Below are positions 1 through 7,458 of a stretch of DNA of 64,000 bases, piece after piece. Under the pieces are notes generated by a model, which ran no database searches, was not told where the DNA came from, and worked only from the letters and a program-made list of their open reading frames with translations. Both the position numbers and the translations under genes were made by a program. This DNA comes from Longimicrobium terrae (GTDB lineage: Bacteria > Gemmatimonadota > Gemmatimonadetes > Longimicrobiales > Longimicrobiaceae). Position 1 is the stretch's first letter; each line of letters begins with the position of its first letter. The stretch is from assembly GCF_014202995.1 (NCBI RefSeq), contig NZ_JACHIA010000001.1, positions 434,001-498,000 on the forward strand. Reading direction: 5' to 3'.

Positions 1-130
1 AGAGGGTGCGGCATTTCGACGCGGGAATTCGCGGGACCGGGTTGAGTAGTCGGCTCCACCCGGACGGTTTCCCCACTCGCCATCTTCCTCCCCCGCCGGT
101 TCGCCGCGGCCGGTTGATGGCCGAAAACGG

Positions 131-167
131 ACGCGGGGCCGGCCTCCCCATGGAAGCCGGCCCGCGT
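131..167. terminator. GC-rich hairpin downstream of the MazF-like gene
   Basis: Arms at 131-143 and 156-167 pair with one bulged G around a short loop. It lies about 65 bases beyond the stop of the minus-strand toxin gene, so it could end that transcript. There is no clear T-run, so this is a structural call only. Confidence 0.35.
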
Positions 168-230
168 CACATCCTCCCCCCGGGCGGCGCTCAGAGCCGC
201 AGGGCGCGCAGAAATCACCCGAACAGCGCG

Positions 231-566
231 TCAGGCACCAACAATCTCGTTCAGCCCCTCCACCACCCGGGCGAGTTCTTCGGGGCTGGTGACGCCCAGA
301 AAGTCGCCGATGCGCTCGACCGCAAGCGTGCGAATCTGGCTGATCTTGATCCACGATTTCTTGGGCAGATTCGCGGTGGCAAGCTCCAGCACAAGCGGAA
401 ACCCGGCGCGCTGGGGCTGGCTGGTGACCGCGACGGCGATCACCGTGCCTGACCTGTCGTTGAACACGTCTGCGCTCAGGATCAGCACCGGCCGCCGCCC
501 CGCCTGCTCACGCCCGCGCACCGGGTCCAGGTCGGCCCAGCGGATCTCTCCCCGGCGAATCCGCAT
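231..566 (-). CDS. MazF/PemK-type toxin (type II TA)
   Basis: A 111-aa protein of the MazF/PemK family, endoribonucleases that cut mRNA and are held inactive by a co-encoded antitoxin. The N-terminus has the family hallmark: RGEIRWADLDPVRG (about residues 4-17) followed by GRRPVLILSADVFN, the usual strand-loop before the catalytic groove. A conserved SWIKISQIRTL block follows in the C-terminal half. Length matches MazF proteins (about 110 aa). The start codon lies 2 bases after the stop of the upstream antitoxin gene, so the pair is one operon. Target specificity cannot be read from the sequence. Confidence 0.9.
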   Translation of the reverse strand: MRIRRGEIRWADLDPVRGREQAGRRPVLILSADVFNDRSGTVIAVAVTSQPQRAGFPLVLELATANLPKKSWIKISQIRTLAVERIGDFLGVTSPEELARVVEGLNEIVGA

Positions 567-568
567 GG

Positions 569-811
569 CTAGTACTCCGGCCAGGCATCCAGGTCGGCGC
601 CAAGCCCTTCTTCGGCCAGCTGGCGCTCCTCCAGCGGATCGAGCATGGCGCAGGCTTCCGCCAGCCGGGTGCGGCGCAGACGGGTAAGCTGCTCGGACAC
701 CGCGGATTCGATCGCCTGGCTGCGGTTGGCGAACCGGTGCTGCCTTACGAGCAGATCGAGTTCATCCAGCAGTCCGGCCTCAATCGTGACCGCCACTTTC
801 GTTTTTGGCAT
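569..811 (-). CDS. Ribbon-helix-helix antitoxin, partner of MazF
   Basis: An 80-aa protein. Residues 1-45 (KVAVTIEAGLLDELDLLV then NRSQAIESAV) form a typical ribbon-helix-helix DNA-binding domain, and the acidic C-terminal tail, ending in Asp-Ala-Trp-Pro-Glu-Tyr, is the expected toxin-wrapping segment. Antitoxins of this type bind their own promoter and neutralise the toxin encoded directly downstream. The gene is first in the operon and has a near-consensus promoter almost touching its start codon, so the message is probably leaderless. It belongs to the RHH type rather than the AbrB-fold type seen in E. coli MazE. Confidence 0.88.
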   Translation of the reverse strand: MPKTKVAVTIEAGLLDELDLLVRQHRFANRSQAIESAVSEQLTRLRRTRLAEACAMLDPLEERQLAEEGLGADLDAWPEY

Positions 812-817
812 GGTATG

Positions 818-846
818 ATGATATATCCTACCACGCCGGCGGTCAA
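818..846 (-). promoter_or_regulatory. Promoter of the mazEF-like operon
   Basis: On the minus strand TTGACC (841-846), a 17-base spacer and TATCAT (818-823) form a near-consensus housekeeping promoter. Only 6 bases separate the -10 box from the ATG at 811, so transcription should start at or next to the start codon. Confidence 0.7.
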
Positions 847-960
847 CCCAGGACGCCTCCCCCGCCGAGCAAACCTGCCCGTATTCCGACCGCAGAGCAC
901 TGGAGGCGCAGGTGCCTTGAGCTTCGCTCAGGATTAGGGACGCGGTTCCTCGACAGGCAC

Positions 961-2439
961 TCAGAGCCGCAGGCCGACGAGCACGCGGTTCAGGTCGAAC
1001 AGATCCACGCCCTGGTGCTCGACAAAGAAGCGCCCGCGGTCGCCGGGAAGGGCGGTGCTGACGCCGTAGCCCGCGTTCAGCACGGCCTCGGCCTTGGCGC
1101 GGCCGCGCGGCGGATCGCCAAAGAACAGCGCCCCCGGACCCGCGTACACGTACGGCTCCACTACGCGCCCGCCCAGGTTCAGCGGGAACACGTCGTACTG
1201 CGCGTGCGCCGCGATCATCACCGCCGCCGTGCCGTGGCCGATTCCGATGGACGCGTCCGGCACCAGCCGCAGCCGCGGCCGGGCGGCGTCAAACGGGCCC
1301 ATGTCCAGCCGCACCCCGGCGATGAACTGCGTGGGATCATCCACATTGCCGCCCAGGTATGGCCGTACCTCGCGAATCCCCGGCTGAAAGCGGCGCGCCC
1401 CGTCCGCCGGGCGGACGGCGACCACCCGGCCCGCCGTGTCCACCACCAGCGGGCGGCCGAGTTCGTCGCGCATCCGCAGCGCCAGGCGCGCCTCCAGGTT
1501 CTCCAGCAGCCGCTGCTCCGCGTCCGCGCTCAGCCCGGCGCTGGGCATGCGGTCCAGTTCCTGGCGGATCATCTCGCGGATCTGGGCCCGCTCGCTTTCC
1601 AGCATCTGCCGCAGCACGGGCTGCAGATCGGCCACCAGCCGCGCGCGCACCGCTTCCAGATCGCCCTGCGTGGGCGCGCCGGCCTGCACCCGCGGCGCGC
1701 GGCTGACGCCGGTGGAATCCGCCGGGCCGTAGCGCAGGTAGATCTCGCCCTCTTTCGGCACGGGGATAGTGACGAAGTTCTGCGCCTCCTCCGTGTGCAC
1801 GCGGCCGGTGGCGTCGCGCGACACGTACACGGTGTCCGGCGTCTGGCGGATAACGCGCGGCAGCGTGGCCATCACCGGCTCGCGCCGCCCGCGTCCGCCC
1901 AGGCGAAAGGCCAAGCCCGCGCTGTACTGGATGTTGGAGATGAGGTCGTCGCCCGATTCGGCGTCGCGTTCGAACAGGTAGTCGCGCGCGGCGGCCACGA
2001 TCCCCAGCCGTCCCACGTCCAGGCGCAGCCCGCCGCCGGCGATGAAGGCATCGCGGTCGTCCGGCTGCACGAGCGCCGAGTCCGCGTAGCCATCCATGAA
2101 GTCGATGCGCCCCGCCCCGCCGATCAGGAACGGCGTCAATCCGTTGCCCGCGTTCAGGTTGAGCTGCGCTTCGGCGCCGTACGACTGCAACGGCGCCCAT
2201 CCGTCGCGGTCACCGTTGAGCCCGCGCCAGTAATAGCCGCGGACGCCGATGTACGAGGCCAGGTCCAGCCCCAGCCGCACGCCGGCCAGTTCCTGGTCGG
2301 GCAGGTCCAGATCGGAGTTGAAGTCCAGCCGTCCGGCAAAGACCTCCACCGGGATGGAGGGGGCAAGCCCCTGCGCCGCCGCGGGAAGGGCGGACAGGAC
2401 GGAAAGGGCGAGAACGGCGGACAGGGTGTGTCGGGGCAT
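961..2439 (-). CDS. Outer-membrane beta-barrel-type protein, secreted
   Basis: The ATG at 2439 is chosen because it gives a clean signal peptide, MPRHTLSAVLALSVLSALPA then AAQG, ending near residue 24. The N-terminal part has alternating hydrophobic strands with glycines (VEVFAGRLDF, GVRGYYWRGL, LTPFLIGGAGRIDF) like an eight-strand OMP barrel. A central segment of about 100 residues is charged and helical (roughly residues 240-330). The C-terminal part again has strand-like repeats and ends in ...VGLRL with a hydrophobic last residue. Such proteins sit in the outer membrane; the function is unknown. 492 aa from this start. No operon partner is evident. Confidence 0.7.
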   Translation of the reverse strand: MPRHTLSAVLALSVLSALPAAAQGLAPSIPVEVFAGRLDFNSDLDLPDQELAGVRLGLDLASYIGVRGYYWRGLNGDRDGWAPLQSYGAEAQLNLNAGNGLTPFLIGGAGRIDFMDGYADSALVQPDDRDAFIAGGGLRLDVGRLGIVAAARDYLFERDAESGDDLISNIQYSAGLAFRLGGRGRREPVMATLPRVIRQTPDTVYVSRDATGRVHTEEAQNFVTIPVPKEGEIYLRYGPADSTGVSRAPRVQAGAPTQGDLEAVRARLVADLQPVLRQMLESERAQIREMIRQELDRMPSAGLSADAEQRLLENLEARLALRMRDELGRPLVVDTAGRVVAVRPADGARRFQPGIREVRPYLGGNVDDPTQFIAGVRLDMGPFDAARPRLRLVPDASIGIGHGTAAVMIAAHAQYDVFPLNLGGRVVEPYVYAGPGALFFGDPPRGRAKAEAVLNAGYGVSTALPGDRGRFFVEHQGVDLFDLNRVLVGLRL

Positions 2440-2639
2440 GGGCCGGTGGGTCTGGGAAGCATACAGGCAGCGCCGCTGCGGGGCGCACATGATCGCTCGC
2501 GTGCACGGGCACGGCAAGCGGCCGGGCCGCACAATGCGGCCCGGCCGGCACATACGCGTGAATCGCTCCGCAAGTTGCAGCGGCGAAAGAAGTTGTGCTT
2601 CAGCGATCCGGCGGCGCCGAGTTCACGCCGGGCCCGGGG

Positions 2640-3422
2640 CTACCAGTATTCGCGCGGCCGGCGCCGCGGCGGGTCCAGGGAGACGGTCCAGCCGGGCCCA
2701 TCTCCCAGCAGATCGCCATCGCGTCGGTAGACGCTGAACGTGTAGCGCTTTCCGGAGATGAACCGGACCGTTCCCCCGTACGACATGGGCGTGACGAACC
2801 GGTCCGGGAAGTGATTTCCCGCCACGCGCGGGTCGACCTGGACGGTGTAGCCGCTCGCGGGGATCACATCGACCATCTCGTCGCCGACCCAGTCGTACAT
2901 CCTGAACTCCACCCCCGCCGGAAGCCGGGGGCTGGAAGCGGCGGCGTCCATTGTGGTCCGGAACACCCGCTCCGCATCCGCCAGCCACGCGCGCCGCGCC
3001 CGCGCTCCGGCGGCCAAGCCCGCCGCCAACAGCACGCCCGCGAGCAGGAGCATGTGCGCGGCCCGCACCGCGCCCGCCGGCGCAAGACCGATCCAGCGAC
3101 CCCTCGCGTCGTCACGCCGCGCGCGGACGCGGATCCTCGCAACGAACGCCATCACGTTGAGCAGCGCCAGAATCATCACGAACCACACCGCCGCGCCGAC
3201 GATGAGGATGATGTCGGCGCCCGGTCCGTTCGTGACGAGCCCGGCGGGAAACACGGCGAATTCCAGGAACCGGATCATGTACGGCGGCGGAACCGGCGGC
3301 TCGGGAACCCCGCAGATCGCGCAGAAGCACCAGTCCGTGATGATGCCGTAAACCACGATCGCCGCGCCGTTAATTGCCAGCGCGAGGATGAACGCGATCC
3401 ATCGAAGCCACCGTTGGGTCAT
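2640..3422 (-). CDS. Four-TM protein of unknown function, paralog A
   Basis: 260 aa. Hydrophobic segments lie near residues 7-28, 70-95 and 120-140, with a shorter one near 45-60. The C-terminal third is soluble and contains MYDWVGDEMVDVIP, DRFVTPMSYGG and FISGKRYTFSVYRR. The same order of motifs is found in the next upstream gene (3525-4307), so the two are tandem duplicates of equal length. I recognise no named family. Probably an integral inner-membrane protein with a C-terminal beta domain. It is the last gene of a minus-strand run starting near 4813. Confidence 0.75.
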   Translation of the reverse strand: MTQRWLRWIAFILALAINGAAIVVYGIITDWCFCAICGVPEPPVPPPYMIRFLEFAVFPAGLVTNGPGADIILIVGAAVWFVMILALLNVMAFVARIRVRARRDDARGRWIGLAPAGAVRAAHMLLLAGVLLAAGLAAGARARRAWLADAERVFRTTMDAAASSPRLPAGVEFRMYDWVGDEMVDVIPASGYTVQVDPRVAGNHFPDRFVTPMSYGGTVRFISGKRYTFSVYRRDGDLLGDGPGWTVSLDPPRRRPREYW

Positions 3423-3524
3423 CGCGAGTCAAAAGAGGATGGAGGGCGGACCGTTGCGATCGGCGCTCGCTGCATGCGCGGTGCGGACGGGAGCCGCGCC
3501 GTCACGCGGGCTGGGGCGGACGTG

Positions 3525-4307
3525 CTACCACCGTGCGGGCGGCCTGGGCGGCGACTCCAGCCACACCGTCCACCCGGTGGCATCCCGGGGTGCGCTGGTA
3601 TGGCCGCGAAAGACGCTGAACTCGTAGCGCTTCCCTGACTGGAACTGGATGATTCCGCCGTAGGAGAACGGCCTTACGAACCGGTCCAGAACGTGGTCGC
3701 CTGCTTCCGCCGGATCGACCTCCACCACAAACGCGCCCTCCGGTCGCCGATCCACGAGATTATCGCCCACCCACTCGTACATCGTGAACTCCACTCCGTC
3801 CGGTGCTTGGCGCCCGGCCGAGACGGCGCTGAGCGTGGCCGCGAGCACCCGTTCGGCTTCCGCCAGCCACGCATCGCGGGCCCGCGCGCCGGAGATGGCG
3901 GCGGGGACGATCATCAGGAGCGCGAGCACCGCCATGTGGCTGGCGCGCACGTCCTTCCACCGCGCGAGCCGGATGCGGCGATCTGTCGGCGTAGCGCCGG
4001 CGACCAGCCGCACCCTGAGCCGCGCGACCAGCGCCATCGCATGAAGCAGAACCAGGATCGCCACGAACCAGAACAGCAGGTTCAACCGGTAGATGAGCGT
4101 CAGGGGCGCATCGCGGAACAGATCCGAGGGGCTGGCGGCGAACTGGATGAAGTGGATGACGAACGGCGGCGGAATCGCGGGCTGGTTGCGCGTGCAGGGC
4201 TGGGAGAAATTCCAGTCCGTCATTGCGCCGTAGAGCAGCACCATCGCGAGGTGGATGGAAACCGCGGTGACGATGGCCATCCACGCGATCCGGCGCGGCG
4301 TGATCAT
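3525..4307 (-). CDS. Four-TM protein of unknown function, paralog B
   Basis: 260 aa and the same architecture as the gene at 2640-3422: N-terminal TM segments, an Asp-Trp near residues 31-32 in both, a basic cytoplasmic loop, and a soluble C-terminus with MYEWVGDNLVD, DRFVRPFSYGG and QSGKRYEFSVFRG. Its ATG overlaps the TGA of the preceding gene by 4 bases (ATGA), so translation is coupled. No function assigned. Divergence from its paralog is large outside the C-terminal motifs, so the duplication is old. Confidence 0.75.
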   Translation of the reverse strand: MITPRRIAWMAIVTAVSIHLAMVLLYGAMTDWNFSQPCTRNQPAIPPPFVIHFIQFAASPSDLFRDAPLTLIYRLNLLFWFVAILVLLHAMALVARLRVRLVAGATPTDRRIRLARWKDVRASHMAVLALLMIVPAAISGARARDAWLAEAERVLAATLSAVSAGRQAPDGVEFTMYEWVGDNLVDRRPEGAFVVEVDPAEAGDHVLDRFVRPFSYGGIIQFQSGKRYEFSVFRGHTSAPRDATGWTVWLESPPRPPARW

Positions 4308-4813
4308 GCCGGGTGGTCCAGCCGGGGGCGCCGGATGCGGAAGCGGTGGACGTCCGGCTCAGGCTCCATCACGCCCCCGATCCGCCGCGCAACGGCGCCC
4401 GCCATCAGCGCCCAGCACACGGACAGGAGCGTGTAGATGCCGATCCCGGTGCACAGGGAGAGCAGCGACGGCCCTTCTTCCACCCACAGCTTCTGAATCT
4501 GCATGCCGCCCGGCTCACCGGGAATTTCCTGAGGCACCCGGTCCAGAATCGCCGCGCAGATGAGGACGCCCACCCCGCCGAACGAGTGGGCGCGGGCCGC
4601 GTGCGCCGCCATCCATCCCGCCCACGGCTCGGGCGCACGGCGCGCGAATCGCGCCGCGGGCATGGTGTGGACGAACAGGACGGCGCACGCCATCACGCCG
4701 TACACAAGGACGTCCTGCCACGCCAGCGGAACATGGCAGAATGCGGCGGCGACACCCGGCAGCAGGAGCAGGACATAGCGGCTGGCGACGGCAAACGTGT
4801 ACTCGTTCCCCAT
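4304..4813 (-). CDS. Small integral membrane protein, unknown
   Basis: 169 aa with hydrophobic stretches near residues 10-28, 35-50, 73-90 and 115-140, then a basic tail rich in Arg. No family recognised. It is the first gene of the three-gene unit at 2640-4813 and overlaps the next gene by 4 bases, which suggests that the three membrane proteins are made together. Confidence 0.65.
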   Translation of the reverse strand: MGNEYTFAVASRYVLLLLPGVAAAFCHVPLAWQDVLVYGVMACAVLFVHTMPAARFARRAPEPWAGWMAAHAARAHSFGGVGVLICAAILDRVPQEIPGEPGGMQIQKLWVEEGPSLLSLCTGIGIYTLLSVCWALMAGAVARRIGGVMEPEPDVHRFRIRRPRLDHPA

Positions 4814-4958
4814 GTCGTGCTCCTCCGCAATCGGTGAGCGGCGCGCTTCCCGGCGGCGAGCACGCGGAAGATCGCGTCCTTACCGCCGGTATGGCTGTCT
4901 CGTGGATGCGGAGAACGCGGGCGCCGGGCGTTTTCTGTCCGGCGAGCGCGGCTGACGC

Positions 4959-5150
4959 TCAGAGGGATCGCGATGCGGGGGTGCGGCGAAGTAGAACCAG
5001 CGCCCACGCGCTGAGCCCGCCCGTCACCAGGGTGATGAGGAGGTAGACCGGATCGCGTGCAAGCGCCGCGGACTCCGCGACCATCCGCGACACGTGCGCC
5101 GCCACAATCAGCGCAAAGATGATCCCGGTGGTCAACACGTAGGTGCGCAT
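4959..5150 (-). CDS. Small two-TM protein, unknown
   Basis: 63 aa starting at MRTYVLTTGIIFALIVAAHV. A longer reading exists upstream but its N-terminus is a proline- and arginine-rich stretch typical of non-coding GC-rich DNA. Two hydrophobic helices (about residues 4-20 and 34-53) with a short basic end. Nothing more can be assigned. Confidence 0.55.
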   Translation of the reverse strand: MRTYVLTTGIIFALIVAAHVSRMVAESAALARDPVYLLITLVTGGLSAWALVLLRRTPASRSL

Positions 5151-5254
5151 GGTCAGGCCGTGGCTGGAGAGGAGGATGAAGGCGCGGATACAGAGAGGAC
5201 GCGGCCGAGTCGGGCGGGCGGGAGTGGCTGCGGCGCCATCGTCCCGCCCGAAGC

Positions 5255-5998
5255 TCAGCCGCCGCGGACGGAGCACAGAGGAGACGAAAGGAGCGCGCGC
5301 GCGGCGAGGACCAAGGCGGCATTATCCGCAGCCGGGCTGCCGTCCATCAGATCGCGCGTATCCTCGAACCCGATGCGCATTCCCCACCCGCGCCCGCCCG
5401 CGTAGTTCAGCAACGGCCAGGCAGTCGCGTCTACGCCGTGAACCACCCGCGGCGCGGCTGCGCCGGCCCCGCTCAGAATCCCGTCGATGGCGGAAACCGT
5501 CGCGCGTGCGGCGTCCACGTCTTCCTCGCGCGGCTCGATCAGAATCCGCAGACAATGCGCGGACAGCCCGCTGGCGAGCAGCGCACGGGCGGCGTCCGCA
5601 TCGGCCAGCCCCGCCTCCACGCCCACGCCGCGCGCCAGCAGAAGCTCCGCCAGTTCCGGCGAGCCCTCCTCATCAAAATTGACCGAGACAAAGTCCGGCA
5701 GCGCCGTCCACCCACGCGCCAGCCGCAGCCGCTCCGCCGGCGAGCCGACGATGGGCAGCCGCGACGTGACGCCCACCGGCGTTCCGGGGATGGATGCGCG
5801 CACCGCGGCCAGCGTACGGGCAAGTTCATCGCCCGCAAGCGTTTCCATGCCATCCTCGCCACGAACGTGCAGGTGGATGGCATCCGCGCCGGCCTGCACC
5901 GCGGCGCGCGCGTCCGCCGCGAGCTGCTGGGCGGTGATGGGCACGCGCGGGTGATACGCGGTGGATCGTGCGCCGTTCAGCGCCGCTTTCAGGAACAT
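5255..5998 (-). CDS. BKACE family (beta-keto acid cleavage enzyme, DUF849)
   Basis: 247 aa from MFLKAALNGARS, the conserved N-terminus of the family. These TIM-barrel, zinc-dependent enzymes condense a beta-keto acid with acetyl-CoA and release acetoacetate; the founding member is 3-keto-5-aminohexanoate cleavage enzyme of lysine fermentation. Visible hallmarks are the zinc-ligand pair in AIHLHVR, an SVNFDEEGS segment, and RIGFEDT near the C-terminus with the conserved Glu. It is at the short end for the family (about 240-310 aa). The substrate cannot be inferred, because no lysine-degradation genes lie nearby. Confidence 0.8.
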   Translation of the reverse strand: MFLKAALNGARSTAYHPRVPITAQQLAADARAAVQAGADAIHLHVRGEDGMETLAGDELARTLAAVRASIPGTPVGVTSRLPIVGSPAERLRLARGWTALPDFVSVNFDEEGSPELAELLLARGVGVEAGLADADAARALLASGLSAHCLRILIEPREEDVDAARATVSAIDGILSGAGAAAPRVVHGVDATAWPLLNYAGGRGWGMRIGFEDTRDLMDGSPAADNAALVLAARALLSSPLCSVRGG

Positions 5999-6092
5999 GA
6001 TGGATCGAAGAGCGAGGTCAATCCGCCGACACACCGCGTCAAGCTGGCCCGCGCGGGTCCCGCGTGCAACGGTTCGGTCCGCCGGAGTCCGC

Positions 6093-6899
6093 CTACTCCG
6101 GCCACGCCGCCGGGGAGTCCGGCCCCGCGGCGGACGGCGTGTAGCGCAGTTCCAAGTCGCGCGCCTGCGTTTCCGGCCCGCCATCCAGCCGTACGATCTG
6201 CACCCGCGTGGAAGGGACGCCGCGGTATCCGCAGGCATGGGTCGGCGGACAGCGGGCCATCTCGCTTCCCCACGAAACGCTCGCCGGATGGCTGAGGACG
6301 GCGAGATCATCGAATCCCGCCAGCGTCCGCACATCCAGCACCATGCGCAACGTGCCGTACGGCGCGCGCCCGCCGCCCGCCGCGAGCGGGAAACGGTAGG
6401 CCATCACCCCGCCGCGCGGCGCGAGCGGCTGGTGGTAGCGGACCTGGACGCGCCGCTCACCACCGGCGGGAATGGGCGCGACCGGCACGTGGATGAGCGT
6501 CATCCCGCGATAGCCGGGGAGCCGAAGGCCGGGCCTCGCGCGGGCGAGACTGTCCAGCCGGTGCCGTGACGCCTCCGGCGCGGAGAACTCGTCGTACTGA
6601 ACCGTCCGCACGCCGTCGAACACGGAGACGTGCAGGACGGTGGCGTCAGCCGGCAGGGGAACGAAGAGGTCCGCGCCAAGCATTTCGCCTGCTACATTGC
6701 GAAACACATGATCCACCGACGTCTGCGCCAGCGTGTCCCGCAGCGTGGCGAACACGCGGACGGAGTCGATAGGCACCCGCGCAGGGGCGCTCCGGCCGCC
6801 GGGGCAGGCGCGCTCGCACCCGGCGGAGATCAGGACGCCCTGGGCCGCCACCGGAGCGGCGGCCAGTGCCAGGGACACGAGCAGAAACGGGATGCGCAT
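6093..6899 (-). CDS. Secreted VIT-domain protein
   Basis: 268 aa with a signal peptide MRIPFLLVSLALAAAPVAAQ. Residues about 40-170 match the vault/inter-alpha-trypsin (VIT) domain: RVFATLRDTLAQTSVDHVFR, then LGADLFVPLPADATVLHVSV. The VIT domain is usually followed by a von Willebrand A domain; here the protein stops after about 90 further residues without one. The role of stand-alone VIT proteins is unknown. A pair of Cys in the mature N-terminus and another near residues 220-226 could form disulfides. Confidence 0.72.
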   Translation of the reverse strand: MRIPFLLVSLALAAAPVAAQGVLISAGCERACPGGRSAPARVPIDSVRVFATLRDTLAQTSVDHVFRNVAGEMLGADLFVPLPADATVLHVSVFDGVRTVQYDEFSAPEASRHRLDSLARARPGLRLPGYRGMTLIHVPVAPIPAGGERRVQVRYHQPLAPRGGVMAYRFPLAAGGGRAPYGTLRMVLDVRTLAGFDDLAVLSHPASVSWGSEMARCPPTHACGYRGVPSTRVQIVRLDGGPETQARDLELRYTPSAAGPDSPAAWPE

Positions 6900-7203
6900 G
6901 GGGCGTCAGGCTGGAGGGACGCGGAACAGCACGGCCGTCGTACCGCCGTGGGCGCCGGGAGGTCCAGACCGGATTGCGACAGAAGTGGGACACGTTCCGG
7001 CCGCGACCGGCGACACCGGATCCGTCATCCACCGTTCCGTTCATCCGCAAATCACTGGCATGGGCGGCCCGCGGCGCCTGTGCCGCGCATGGCGCCCCGT
7101 TTGCACCTGATCTCTGTCTGATAAGGACAGCGTCGTTGGGATGGGAGCCCCGCCGTGAGGCCGCCGGGCGGACGCTGAGTCACACCGCTGGAGGGAGGAC
7201 GCG

Positions 7204-7377
7204 ATGGAAAAGCTCCGATTGGATGCCGATCTGCTGAGCGTGCAGTCGTTTCCCACGGCCGCCGCGCTCGCCGCCCACCGGGCAGCCGCGCCGGCCCGCG
7301 AGGCCGCCCCGCGCCGCAAGCCCGCGCACGCCGCCGAAGCCGCGTGTACCTGCTGGCCGTGCACCGGAGCCGCATAG
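7204..7377 (+). CDS. Putative pinensin-type lanthipeptide precursor
   Basis: 57 codons with a strong ribosome site (GGAGGGAGG at about 7189-7197). The first 18 residues read MEKLRLDADLLSVQSFPT, which fits the pinensin-family leader pattern L-x-L-(4)-L-x-V-x-S-F-x-T. An Ala/Arg/Pro-rich spacer follows. The C-terminus ends ACTCWPCTGAA, with three Cys and two Thr that could form (methyl)lanthionine rings. Family knowledge: in pinensins the leader directs dehydration of Ser/Thr by a LanB-type enzyme and cyclisation by LanC. No such enzymes are in this window. A perfect hairpin terminator follows at 7401. The core is unusually short. Confidence 0.68.
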   Translation: MEKLRLDADLLSVQSFPTAAALAAHRAAAPAREAAPRRKPAHAAEAACTCWPCTGAA

Positions 7378-7400
7378 AACGCCGGCCCATCTGCTACGAA

Positions 7401-7441
7401 CGATCAAGGCCGCCCGGAACCATCCCGGGCGGCCTTGATCG
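7401..7441. terminator. Bidirectional terminator hairpin
   Basis: A perfect 17-bp inverted repeat (7401-7417 and 7425-7441) with a 7-base loop separates the converging precursor-peptide gene and glutamate synthase gene, so it can stop transcripts from both sides. Confidence 0.85.
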
Positions 7442-7458
7442 TTCCCGTCCGGTTCGCG

